Source of the DNA: Mycobacterium sp. 1274756.6
GTDB taxonomy: Bacteria; Actinomycetota; Actinomycetes; Mycobacteriales; Mycobacteriaceae
Assembly: GCF_001668625.1 (NCBI RefSeq)
Contig: NZ_LZLJ01000093.1
Coordinates: forward strand, 62,001-126,000
Length of the DNA: 64,000 bases
Direction of reading: 5' to 3'
The notes beneath the pieces are model-generated. The model did not search any database and was not told the origin of the DNA. It saw only the letters and a list, made by a program, of their open reading frames with translations. This document shows positions 54,612 through 64,000 of the stretch, in pieces. The first letter of the stretch is position 1. Every line of letters starts with the position of its first letter. The translations under genes and the position numbers were made by a program.

Positions 54612-56894
54612 TTACCTCCCGACGGTGTCCTCACCGGCCACGATAGGCCTCACCGGTTCGGGCGGCTCGACCCGGTCCTCCGCGGCTTCGCTGATGCCGA
54701 ACCGGTCGTGCAGCCGGGTCAGTGCGGCCGGGGCCCACCAGTTCCACCGGCCGAGGACGTGCATGAACGCCGGGACCAGCACCATCCGCACCAAGGTGGC
54801 GTCGGCCAGCACCGCCAGGGTCAGCCCCACCCCGAACATGCGCATGAACGACACCTGCGCCGCGATCAGCGCGGCGAACGAGATCGACATCACCAGCGCG
54901 GCGGCGGTGATCACCCGGCCGGTGCGGGCCAGCCCCAGCGCCACACTCTCGTCGTTGTCGGCGCTCGTGCGCCCCGAGGCCAGCCAGTACTCCCGGATCC
55001 GCGAGATCAAGAAGACCTCGTAGTCCATCGACAACCCGAAGGCGATGCAGAACAGCAGCACCGGGATGCTGACGACCAGCGTCCCGGTCGGGGTGGTACC
55101 CAGCGCGCCGAGGTGGCCGTCCTGGAAGATCCAGACCAGCGCGCCGAACGCCGCGGTCAACGACAGCACGTTGAGCATCAGCGCCTTGATCGGCAACACC
55201 ACGCTGCCGGTGAGCAGGAACAGCAACACGAACGTGACCACCGCGATCGCGCCGAGCACCAGCGGGGTGCGCGCGATGATGGTGTCGACGATGTCGCGGT
55301 TGGTGGGGGCCAGCCCGGCCATCAACACCGTGCGCCCACCCGGCCCGGGGACCGCGTGCAACCGCTCCACCTGGTCGTCCGAGGCGTCGGAGAACAGTTC
55401 GGCGGCGCTGGTCACGGTGAGAAACGCGCTCCCGTCGGCCACCCCGGTCGGTGCGATCGGCGGCCCGGCCGGCCGGCCGTCGACGAATGCGCCTGCCGGG
55501 GTCGACACCGCCGTCACGTCGGGCACCTGCGACAGCTCGGCGCCGTAGCGCTGCAGGTCGGCCGGGTCGAGGCCGTCGGCGTCCGGGATCACCACCGTCA
55601 CCGCGGTCGCCGAGTTGTCCTCGAAGCCGGTGCGCAACTCGTCGCCGACCTGGTGCGCCGACGCCGTCGGCGGCAGCACCCGCTCGTCGGGGAAACCCCA
55701 CTTCACCCCGAGAAACGGCACCCCGAGAAACAGCAACAGCAGCACCACGGCGCCGCCGGTGGGCAGCCAGCGCCGGATCACGAACTTCGTCGAGCGATAC
55801 CAGAACTGCTCCTGCACCGCGCGCGGCCGCGGTGGCGGTCGGCGCAGCAACCGGCGCGCCAGCCGCCGCACATCGAAGGCGTCGAGGCGGTCCCCGGCCA
55901 GCACGATCACCGCCGGGGTGATCACGATCGCGGCGGTGGCGGCGAAGGCGACCGCGGCGATGCCGGCGTAGGCGAACGACTTGAGGAAATACATCGGGAA
56001 CAGCACCATCGCCGCCATCGACAGGGCGACGGTGATCGCCGAGAACACCACCGTGCGCCCGGCGGTGGCCAGGGTGCGTAGCACCGCGCGGTCGCGTTCG
56101 ACGCCGGCGGCGATCTCGTCGCGGTAGCGGCTGACGATCAGCAGCGTGTAGTCGATCGCCAGGGCCAGGCCCATCGCGATCGTCAGGTTCAGCGCGAAGA
56201 TCGACACGTCGGTCACCGCGCTGATCAGCCGCAGCACCGACATCGAGCCCACGATCGCCAGCGCGCCCACGGCCACCGGCAGGGCGGCCGCCAGCAGCCC
56301 GCCGAACACCCAGACCAGCACCAGGAAGCTCAGCGGGATCGCGATGGCTTCCATGCGCAGCAGGTCGTGCTCGGTCTGTTCGTTGATCTGGGCGTAGAGC
56401 ATCGCCACCCCGCCCGCGCGCACCTGCACCCCGTCGCGGTCGTGCACCAGTTCGTCGGCGAGGGTTTTGGCGTAGCGCTGCGCGTGGGTCTCACCGCCGT
56501 CGAGGTTGGCCACGATGAGCCCGGACCGGCCGTCGCGGCTGATCAGCTCGGCGGCCGCGGCCGGCGGCGCGGTCCACGGCGAGGAGACGCTGAGCACCCA
56601 CGGCGAGTGGTCCAGGTGTTCGACGATCTCGGTGCCCACACCGCGGGCCGGCGCCGCTTCGACGCCGTCGGGTGCGGTGAGCAGGATCAGCAGTTGCTGG
56701 TCGCTTTGGCCGAACTTCTCGGTCAGCAGCGCCGTCGCCCGACTCGATTCGGAGTGCGGGTCCTGGAACCCGCCCGCCGACAGGTTCTGGGCGACCGGGA
56801 CGCCGAAGACGGCCGCGGCGACCATCAGCAGGGCGGCGACGGCGGTGACGCGCCGCGGCGCGGCGATGGCCAGCCGGGCGATCCGCTGCAACAC
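54612..56894 (-). CDS. mmpL13: Intact MmpL13-like RND transporter
   Basis: 760 residues. Two repeated MMPL halves: an N-terminal helix, a large extracytoplasmic loop, then a helix bundle with MEAIAIPLSFLVLVWVFGG and IDYTLLIVSRYRDE, and in the second half LLFCIAFGLSMDYEVFLISRIREYW. The (I/M)DY motifs carry the proton-relay Asp. MmpL proteins export lipids to the envelope. In H37Rv this locus is broken into mmpL13a and mmpL13b (Rv1145-Rv1146); here it is one gene. Confidence 0.9.
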   Translation of the reverse strand: MLQRIARLAIAAPRRVTAVAALLMVAAAVFGVPVAQNLSAGGFQDPHSESSRATALLTEKFGQSDQQLLILLTAPDGVEAAPARGVGTEIVEHLDHSPWVLSVSSPWTAPPAAAAELISRDGRSGLIVANLDGGETHAQRYAKTLADELVHDRDGVQVRAGGVAMLYAQINEQTEHDLLRMEAIAIPLSFLVLVWVFGGLLAAALPVAVGALAIVGSMSVLRLISAVTDVSIFALNLTIAMGLALAIDYTLLIVSRYRDEIAAGVERDRAVLRTLATAGRTVVFSAITVALSMAAMVLFPMYFLKSFAYAGIAAVAFAATAAIVITPAVIVLAGDRLDAFDVRRLARRLLRRPPPRPRAVQEQFWYRSTKFVIRRWLPTGGAVVLLLLFLGVPFLGVKWGFPDERVLPPTASAHQVGDELRTGFEDNSATAVTVVIPDADGLDPADLQRYGAELSQVPDVTAVSTPAGAFVDGRPAGPPIAPTGVADGSAFLTVTSAAELFSDASDDQVERLHAVPGPGGRTVLMAGLAPTNRDIVDTIIARTPLVLGAIAVVTFVLLFLLTGSVVLPIKALMLNVLSLTAAFGALVWIFQDGHLGALGTTPTGTLVVSIPVLLFCIAFGLSMDYEVFLISRIREYWLASGRTSADNDESVALGLARTGRVITAAALVMSISFAALIAAQVSFMRMFGVGLTLAVLADATLVRMVLVPAFMHVLGRWNWWAPAALTRLHDRFGISEAAEDRVEPPEPVRPIVAGEDTVGR

Positions 56895-57071
56895 CAGGTG
56901 TTTCTCCCCTCCGGCACCGTGCCCGGGCCGTTCGCCGCATCACCCGCCCGGCGGCCCGGATCGGGGCCTCACCGGCGGAAACCGGCGAACCCTACTCAAG
57001 GGTAGGAATTGCCACGGTTTTCCGAATCGTGACTCAATGATTCCTTAATAGTGACCCATACAGTTCAAGGC

Positions 57072-57200
57072 ATGTGGATCGACGACTCAAGCTCAGACGT
57101 CATCAAGGTCGACTTCGACGCGCTCTACCACGGCGACGTGCTCGTGGAGGGTGACACCTCGGAGCAGTTTGGTGACGAGCTGACCCAGCCCGCCGCGTAG
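57072..57200 (+). CDS. Small acidic 42-residue peptide, probably leaderless
   Basis: The frame reads MWIDDSSSDVIKVDFDALYH and goes on, ending TQPAA. It is acidic, without signal peptide or Cys. A TACAGT hexamer (57059-57064) ends seven bases before the ATG, the spacing of a mycobacterial leaderless promoter, and no good ribosome binding site is present. A strong intrinsic terminator on the same strand lies about 110 bases downstream, so a short transcript is likely. No family recognised. Confidence 0.55.
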   Translation: MWIDDSSSDVIKVDFDALYHGDVLVEGDTSEQFGDELTQPAA

Positions 57201-57237
57201 CCGACCCGCTCGCGGGCGCACCTGGCCCGCGACGCCG

Positions 57238-57261
57238 GTGACCGCGCGCAAGCGCGGTCAC
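57238..57261. terminator. Perfect 10-bp hairpin after the small peptide gene
   Basis: GTGACCGCGC, loop GCAA, GCGCGGTCAC. A GNRA-type loop closes a perfect stem, 37 bases past the peptide stop. There is no U-run, so it may be an RNA structural element rather than the terminator itself. Confidence 0.5.
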
Positions 57262-57311
57262 GCCCGTCTTCTCCCCGCCGTGTGTCACGGTTCGTCTCGG
57301 CCTGCTTTCTG

Positions 57312-57336
57312 CGCCCCGGTCCGCCGGGGCGTTTTT
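57312..57336 (+). terminator. Rho-independent terminator
   Basis: CGCCCCGG, loop TCCG, CCGGGGCG, then TTTTT. This is a textbook intrinsic terminator on the plus strand, uncommon in mycobacteria outside stable RNAs. It ends the transcript carrying the 42-residue frame or an RNA gene at 57072-57336. Confidence 0.75.
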
Positions 57337-57386
57337 CGTTTGTCCGGGTCCGTGCCCCGGACCATGCCGCCCGCACCCGGCTGGTC

Positions 57387-57466
57387 ATCCCTGAAATCGA
57401 CACGCCAGCGGCGAAAAAGGCCGATTTTTGGCCCTCTGTGCCCGCTGACGCGTCGATTTCAGGGAT
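57387..57466. repeat. 80-bp long inverted repeat with nested hairpin
   Basis: The 25-base arms 57387-57411 and 57442-57466 are complementary with two mismatches (the left arm starts ATCCCTGAAATCGACACG). The 30-base loop itself contains AAGGCC..TTTTTGGCC, able to form an inner stem. It sits between the terminator and the flavin oxidoreductase gene. It could be a small palindromic repeat element or a bidirectional terminator. Confidence 0.7.
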
Positions 57467-57483
57467 ATCGCCCAAGATCGGAT

Positions 57484-57524
57484 GCCTCAGGCGCCTCGAT
57501 CACGCCTCAGGCCCCTCCGATCAC
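57484..57524. repeat. Imperfect tandem 20/21-bp repeat
   Basis: GCCTCAGGCGCCTCGATCAC followed at once by GCCTCAGGCCCCTCCGATCAC without a gap. It lies just past the 3' end of the flavin oxidoreductase gene. Confidence 0.6.
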
Positions 57525-57528
57525 GCCG

Positions 57529-59303
<1,775 letters not shown>

Positions 59304-59358
59304 TGATGCGCTTCCTTCCTGCCGGCCGCCCCGCGGCCCGACCTACTGGTTGGTTGGA

Positions 59359-60444
59359 CTATACCCAATCGTCGAGGACGGTCTCGTTGTCGGCTCCCGG
59401 CGCCGGCGGCGCGGTCGGCAGGTCCGGCTGGCTGCGGGAGAACCGCGGCGCCGGACGCGGCTGCAAGTGCCCGTCGACGTCGTAGAAGGTCGACCGCTCG
59501 CTGATGTGGTCGTCGCTTTCGACTTCCCCGAACGCCAGCACCGGGGTGACGCAGGCGTCGGAGCCGGCGAAGACGCCCGCCCAGTGGTCCCGGTCGTGTT
59601 CGGCGAACGCCGCGGTGAGCCGCTCCCGCAGCTCCGGCCAGCGGCTGAAGTCGTTCTGGGCGGGCAGGTCGTCGGGGTTGAGACCGAGCTTGGCCAGCAT
59701 CTCGGCGTAGAACTGCGGCTCGATCGCCCCGACCGCGACGTGGCGCCCGTCGGCGCAGGTGTAGGTGTCGTAGTAGGGCGCGCCGGTGTCGAGCATGTTG
59801 GTGCCGCGCTCGTCGGTCCACATGCCCTGGGCGCGGAAGCTCCACATCATCGTCGAGAGCATCGCCGCGCCGTCGACCATCGCGGCGTCGATCACCTGGC
59901 CCTTGCCGGACTGCTGACGCTCCCACAGCGCGGCGAGGATCCCCACCAGCAAGAACAGCGACCCGCCGCCGAAGTCCCCGGCGAGGTTCAGCGGCGGCAC
60001 CGGCCGCTCCCCCTTGCGGCCGATCGCGTGCAGCACGCCGTTGAGCGAGATGTAGTTGATGTCGTGGCCGGCCTGCAGCGCGCGCGGCCCGTCCTGCCCC
60101 CAGCCGGTCATCCGCCCGTAGATCAGCTTCTCGTTGACTTTCGCGCAGTCCTCCGGGCCCAGCCCCAACCGCTCGGTGACCCCGGGCCTAAAGCCTTCGA
60201 TGAGGACGTCGGCCTTGGCGACCAGCCGCAGCACCAGATCGCGGCCCTCCGCGGATTTGAGGTCGGCGGTCACCGAGCGGCGGTTGCGCAGCATGGCGTC
60301 CTTGGCCGGGCCGGCCGGGCCGCGCGGCGGACGTTCGACGCGCACCACCTCCGCGCCCAGATCACCGAGGATCATCGCGGCGTGCGGGCCCGGCCCGATC
60401 CCCGCCAACTCGATCACGCGCAACCCTGCCAGTGGACCCGCCAT
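59359..60444 (-). CDS. mcr: Alpha-methylacyl-CoA racemase
   Basis: 361 residues, close to the 360 of the studied M. tuberculosis MCR (Rv1143). Family III CoA-transferase fold: [33 protein letters not shown], catalytic His in GHDINYI and Asp in LAGDFGGGS. It interconverts R- and S-2-methylacyl-CoA so that branched chains, such as those from sterol side chains, can enter beta-oxidation. The SDR gene follows 55 bases downstream. Confidence 0.94.
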   Translation of the reverse strand: MAGPLAGLRVIELAGIGPGPHAAMILGDLGAEVVRVERPPRGPAGPAKDAMLRNRRSVTADLKSAEGRDLVLRLVAKADVLIEGFRPGVTERLGLGPEDCAKVNEKLIYGRMTGWGQDGPRALQAGHDINYISLNGVLHAIGRKGERPVPPLNLAGDFGGGSLFLLVGILAALWERQQSGKGQVIDAAMVDGAAMLSTMMWSFRAQGMWTDERGTNMLDTGAPYYDTYTCADGRHVAVGAIEPQFYAEMLAKLGLNPDDLPAQNDFSRWPELRERLTAAFAEHDRDHWAGVFAGSDACVTPVLAFGEVESDDHISERSTFYDVDGHLQPRPAPRFSRSQPDLPTAPPAPGADNETVLDDWV

Positions 60445-60533
60445 ACCCCGACCTCCTCGTCATCCGGTGTGTGCTGTGCATCATCGCAGCCGCGGTTGAG
60501 ACCCCGACAACCCGTCCGCTTAAGGTGTGGCCC

Positions 60534-61331
60534 ATGACTCCAGTGGACGACTTGACACCTGTCGACGGACTCGCCGTCGCCCTCGCCGACGGGGTGCTGT
60601 CGGTGACCATCGACCGCCCGGACAGCCTCAACTCGGTGACCCTGCCGGTGCTCGACGGGATCGCCGCGGCGATGGAGTCGGCCGCAAGCGACCCGCGGGT
60701 CAAGGTGGTGCGGCTCGGCGGCACCGGGCGCGGGTTCAGCTCCGGCGCCGGGATCGGCGCCGAGGACGCCGTCGACGGGGTCCCCACCGAGATCATCGTC
60801 GCCGCCAACCGCGCGGTGCGCGCGATCACCGCGCTGCCGCGCCCGGTGGTCGCGGTGGTGCAGGGCCCGGCCGCCGGGGTCGGGGTGTCGCTGGCGCTGG
60901 CCTGTGATCTGGTGCTCGCCTCGGAGAAGGCGTTCTTCCTGCTGGCGTTCACCAAGATCGGCCTGATGCCCGACGGCGGCGCCTCCGCACTGGTCGCCGC
61001 CGCGATCGGGCGGATCCGGGCGATGCGGATGGCGCTGCTGGCCGAGCGGCTGCCCGCCGCCGACGCCCTGGCCGAGGGCCTGGTGAGCGCGGTGTACCCG
61101 GCCGACGAGTTCGACGCCGAGGTGGACAAGGTGATCGGTGCGCTGATGGCCGGTCCGGCGGTGGCCCTGGCCCGCACCAAGCATGCGATCAACGCAGCCA
61201 CCCTCACCGAGCTGGACGGCACGCTCGACCGCGAGTACGTGGGCCAGTCGCAGCTGCTGGCCGCCCACGACTTCCGCGAGGGCGTGCGGGCGTTTCAGGA
61301 GCAGCGGGCCGCCCGCTTCAGCGACTCCTGA
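60534..61331 (+). CDS. Enoyl-CoA hydratase/isomerase family protein
   Basis: 265 residues from ATG at 60534 (MTPVDDLTPVDGLAVAL). Crotonase fold: VTIDRPDSLNSVTLPVL, GFSSGAGIG for the oxyanion hole, AAGVGVSLALACDLVLASE. The catalytic Glu positions look changed (LMPDGGASALV keeps DGG, but the first Glu is less clear). Divergent from mcr. H37Rv has echA10/echA11 (Rv1142c, Rv1141c) here; only one copy is seen. Confidence 0.9.
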   Translation: MTPVDDLTPVDGLAVALADGVLSVTIDRPDSLNSVTLPVLDGIAAAMESAASDPRVKVVRLGGTGRGFSSGAGIGAEDAVDGVPTEIIVAANRAVRAITALPRPVVAVVQGPAAGVGVSLALACDLVLASEKAFFLLAFTKIGLMPDGGASALVAAAIGRIRAMRMALLAERLPAADALAEGLVSAVYPADEFDAEVDKVIGALMAGPAVALARTKHAINAATLTELDGTLDREYVGQSQLLAAHDFREGVRAFQEQRAARFSDS

Positions 61332-61335
61332 CCGC

Positions 61336-62037
61336 TCAGGCGAACAGCGGCGGGATCGCCAGCGCCACGATGAACCCCCACACCAGGTGGGTGAGCACCG
61401 GAGCGAGCACCCCGTTGGTGGCGCGCCGCTCCACCCCGCACACCAGCCCGAGGACCACCGCGACCAGGGCCAGCAGCCAGCTGCCCGCCACCAGGCTCAC
61501 CGCGGCGAACAGCAGCGTCGACACCAGAACCGGGGCATAGCGCCCGAGTGCGGTGTAGACCGCGCCGCGGAAGAACATCTCCTCGGCGATCGCGGAGAGC
61601 ACCACCAGGGCCAGCATCAACCGCGGGTTGCCGTGGTTGACGTACTCCATCAGCCGGGCGGTCGGCTCGGCGAGCGCCGGCAGTTGACGCGCGACCCAGG
61701 CCGCGAGCACGAACAGGCCGCCCAGCACCAGCCCGATCCCGGTCCCGGTGAACACCGGCCGCTCGTAGCGGCCGCGGAACCGCACCACACCGAGGTGCAG
61801 TGGCCCGGAGACCAGCGCCCCGGCGGCCCACAGCGCGGCCAGCCCGAGCATCATCCAGAAGAAGGCCGGCTCACCCGGGTCGCGGCCCAGCGCGCAGCGC
61901 AGCAGCACCGTCCCGCCGACGAGGACGACGGCGACGACGATCCGGCGACGCAGCCGCCACGCGGGTGGCTCGTTGTGCGGCACGGCCTTGGTGGTGATGA
62001 TCGCACCGAACTCGCGGATCAGACCGGGCTGGCTCAT
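61336..62037 (-). CDS. CPBP (CAAX-like) intramembrane metalloprotease
   Basis: 233 residues, six to eight membrane helices. The CPBP motifs are EEMFFRG (about residues 143-149) with FAAVSLVAG and a later THLVWGF His. Such proteins act in prenyl-protein processing or bacteriocin immunity in other taxa; the role in mycobacteria is unknown. Convergent with the hydratase gene, 4 bases between stops. Confidence 0.85.
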   Translation of the reverse strand: MSQPGLIREFGAIITTKAVPHNEPPAWRLRRRIVVAVVLVGGTVLLRCALGRDPGEPAFFWMMLGLAALWAAGALVSGPLHLGVVRFRGRYERPVFTGTGIGLVLGGLFVLAAWVARQLPALAEPTARLMEYVNHGNPRLMLALVVLSAIAEEMFFRGAVYTALGRYAPVLVSTLLFAAVSLVAGSWLLALVAVVLGLVCGVERRATNGVLAPVLTHLVWGFIVALAIPPLFA

Positions 62038-62130
62038 GCCGCGCGCCTCCCTTACCGTCGCCGATCACCTCAACTTAAGTGACGGCAACGGCGTCCGGGG
62101 GCGAAACGGCGCGACGGTGAAGTGCGCCGC

Positions 62131-62931
62131 TCAGCGCGCCTTCCACACCGGTTCGCGCTTCTGCGCGAACGCCAGCGGGCCCTCCCTGGCGTCCTCGGTT
62201 TTGAGCAGTGAGCCGAACTCGCGGGTGGTGCGGGTCCAGCCCGGCTCCTCGGCGGTGATGACACCGTCGTCGGCGCCGTAGGCGATCCGCTTGCTGGCCT
62301 GCACCGACAGCGGGGCGTTGACGGTGATCCGCTCGGCCAGCGCCAGCGCCGCGTCGAGCACGGTGCCGTCGGCGACGACGTCGTTGATCAGCCCCCACTT
62401 CAGCGCCTCCTCGGCGCTGATCGGCTCACCGGTGAACAGCAGCTCCAGCGCGATCTTGCGCGGCAACTGGTCGACGATCCGGAACACCCCGCCGGCACCG
62501 GCGATCAGGCCGCGCTTGACCTCCGGCAGCCCGAACTTGGCGCGCTCCTCGGCGACCACCAGGTCGCTGGCCAGCGCCAGTTCGGTCCCGCCGCCCAGGG
62601 CGGTGCCGTTGACCGCGGCGATGGTCGGCTTGTCGATGAAGTGGTGCACGTAGCCGGCGAAACCCCATTCGGGGTGCTCGGCGTGGAACAGGTTCTCTCC
62701 GCGGGAAATCGCCTTGAGGTCCGCTCCGGCGCAGAACGACTTGTCACCGGCGCCGGTGAGGACGACCGCGCGAACCTCCGGGTCGTCCTGCGCCGCCTGC
62801 AACGCGTCGCCGACCGCGGTGCTGACCGCACCGTTGACCGCGTTGCGCGCGTCCGGCCGGTTGATCGTGATGACCAGAACGTTGTCGCGCCGCTCGGTGA
62901 GAGCCGCCGGCTGGTCAGAGGTTTCGGTCAC
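62131..62931 (-). CDS. Enoyl-CoA hydratase
   Basis: 266 residues from GTG at 62931, overlapping the thiolase stop by 4 bases. Crotonase motifs: VITINRPDARNAVNGAV, KSFCAGADLKAI (oxyanion hole), ALGGGTELALASDLVVAEE (first Glu region), LPEVKRGLIAGAGG (second Glu, VKRG). Hydrates enoyl-CoA in beta-oxidation. Co-translated with the thiolase; the pair resembles H37Rv Rv1136-Rv1135A. Confidence 0.93.
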   Translation of the reverse strand: MTETSDQPAALTERRDNVLVITINRPDARNAVNGAVSTAVGDALQAAQDDPEVRAVVLTGAGDKSFCAGADLKAISRGENLFHAEHPEWGFAGYVHHFIDKPTIAAVNGTALGGGTELALASDLVVAEERAKFGLPEVKRGLIAGAGGVFRIVDQLPRKIALELLFTGEPISAEEALKWGLINDVVADGTVLDAALALAERITVNAPLSVQASKRIAYGADDGVITAEEPGWTRTTREFGSLLKTEDAREGPLAFAQKREPVWKAR

Positions 62932-64000
62932 AGGAGCTCCAAAATCGTTGCGTTGGCTTGCCCGCCACCTTCGCACATGGTCTGCAGGCCGTACTGAATT
63001 CCGTTGTCGCGCATGTGGTAGAGCATCGTGGTCATCAACCGGGCACCGGACCCGCCGAGCGGGTGGCCGAGCGCGATCGCCCCACCCTTGGGGTTGAGCT
63101 TCTTCTCGTCGGCGCCGATGTCGGCCAGCCAGGCCATCGGCACCGGCGCGAAGGCCTCGTTGACCTCGAACACGCCGATGTCGTCGACCGACAGCCCGGA
63201 GCGCTTCAGCGCCTTCTGGGTGGCCGGGATCGGGCCGGTGAGCATGATGACCGGGTTGGAGCCGGCCAGCGTCGCGGTGTGCACCCGCGCCAGCGGTTTG
63301 AGGCCGAGCGCCTTGGCCTTCTCCGCCGACATGAACAGCAGCGCCGCCGCACCGTCGGAGATCTGGCTGGAGTTACCGGCGTGGATGACGCCGTCTTCCT
63401 TGAAGGCCGGTTTGAGTTGCCCCATCTTCTCGATGGTGGTGCCGCGCCGGATGCCCTCGTCTTTGAGGACCGGGTTGCCGTCGGCGTCCTCGATGGCGAC
63501 GATCTCGTCGTCGAAGGCGCCGGAATCCTGTGCCGCGGCGGCCTTCTCGTGGGAGGCCAGCGAGAATTCGTCGAGCTGGGTGCGGGAGAAGCCCCACTGC
63601 TCGGCGACCATCTCCGCGCCGATGCCCTGGTTGGGCACCACGCCGTCGTAGCGGTCCAGGTAGATCTTCGAGTACGGCCGGCCGCCGTTGGCCAGCGAGG
63701 AGCCCATCGGGGTCCGCGACATCGACTCCACCCCGCCGGCGACGGCCACGTCGTAGTGGCCCGCGACCACCCCGGCGGCGGCGAAGTGCACCGACTGCTG
63801 GCTGGAGCCGCACTGCCGGTCGACGGTCACGCCGGGCACGCTCTCCGGCCAGCCGGCGGTGATCAGCGCGGTGCGGCCGATGTCCAGGGCCTGCTCGCCG
63901 GCCTGCATCACACAGCCCCAGATGACGTCGTCGACGATCTCCGGGTCGATCCCGGTGCGGTTCACCAGTCCGTTGAGCACCTGCGCGGACAGGTCAGCCG
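62928..64000 (-). CDS. Acetyl-CoA acyltransferase (thiolase), N-terminus outside window
   Basis: The frame is open to the right edge (357 codons seen). Thiolase motifs: VDRQCGSSQQSVHFAA with the nucleophile Cys, VAGGVESMSRTPMG, NEAFAP, GGAIALGHPLGGSGARL with the catalytic His, and CEGGGQANATILE with the second Cys. It cleaves 3-ketoacyl-CoA. About 25-30 N-terminal residues are missing, judged by the usual 380-390 residue length. Confidence 0.94.
   Translation of the reverse strand, partial: ADLSAQVLNGLVNRTGIDPEIVDDVIWGCVMQAGEQALDIGRTALITAGWPESVPGVTVDRQCGSSQQSVHFAAAGVVAGHYDVAVAGGVESMSRTPMGSSLANGGRPYSKIYLDRYDGVVPNQGIGAEMVAEQWGFSRTQLDEFSLASHEKAAAAQDSGAFDDEIVAIEDADGNPVLKDEGIRRGTTIEKMGQLKPAFKEDGVIHAGNSSQISDGAAALLFMSAEKAKALGLKPLARVHTATLAGSNPVIMLTGPIPATQKALKRSGLSVDDIGVFEVNEAFAPVPMAWLADIGADEKKLNPKGGAIALGHPLGGSGARLMTTMLYHMRDNGIQYGLQTMCEGGGQANATILELL

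Noticed and set aside
54594..56081. 495-codon open frame antisense to the MmpL gene
   Set aside because: Shadow; translation rich in His, Arg and Gln without any fold signature.

Overview
The window is chromosomal DNA of a non-tuberculous Mycobacterium (sensu lato). The evidence is high-GC coding with many GTG/TTG starts, mycothiol (mshB), PIM (pimE, lpqW), F420 (fbiC start, Rv1155-type protein), MmpL, Mce and Ala/Pro-rich secreted proteins. Gene order follows the M. tuberculosis H37Rv stretch Rv1173-Rv1135A read backwards. H37Rv names are recalled from memory, not searched.

Layout. (1) 1-16.1 kb, core: start of fbiC, two secreted proteins, an Rv1171-like membrane protein, mshB, lpqW, typA, then zwf-gnd-modA on the opposite strand where H37Rv has narGHJI, then mutT2, a pterin dehydratase, pimE, two Ala/Pro-rich exported proteins (Rv1158c/Rv1157c type), a mycothiol-dependent isomerase-fold protein, a DUF1059 protein missed by length cut-offs, and an Rv1156-type HhH protein. 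(2) 16.2-48.5 kb, accessory island with visibly lower GC. It separates Rv1156 from Rv1155, which are neighbours in H37Rv. It holds a CAP protein, a serine hydrolase, an LLM flavin monooxygenase with flavin reductase, a RibBA, small exported proteins, a complete yrbEAB-mceABCDEF operon with two Mce-associated proteins, an IS481 relic, an MDR dehydrogenase, an aldehyde dehydrogenase, two near-duplicate TetR genes, an esterase, a SnoaL-like and a Rid protein, two paralogous LLM monooxygenases, a third TetR and an IstB relic. (3) 48.6-64 kb, core again: DUF732, acyltransferase, Rv1155, DUF1697, Omt-like methyltransferase, GntR, sirtuin, methyltransferase, an intact MmpL13-like transporter, then a CoA/lipid block (flavin oxidoreductase, SDR, Mcr racemase, two enoyl-CoA hydratases, a CPBP protease and a thiolase cut by the right edge).

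Main discovery. Seven 20-bp imperfect palindromes fitting TATACTGRCnnGYCAGTATA sit upstream of most catabolic and transport units of the island: LLM-flavin reductase, ribBA, mce, the MDR dehydrogenase/DUF pair, aldehyde dehydrogenase, LLM-Rid-SnoaL-esterase, and the second LLM gene. Two TetR proteins with almost identical recognition helices are encoded between them. The island therefore looks like one regulon that imports a hydrophobic compound (Mce), oxygenates it with reduced-flavin monooxygenases supplied by a dedicated flavin reductase and RibBA, and processes products with Rid, esterase and dehydrogenases. The substrate is unknown. The parts list recalls the Rut pyrimidine pathway in logic, without evidence of orthology.

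Mobile element scars are an IS481-type transposase relic (about 35.7-36.5 kb) and an IS21-type IstB relic (about 48.2-48.5 kb) at the right edge of the island. I saw no tRNA, rRNA or CRISPR array.
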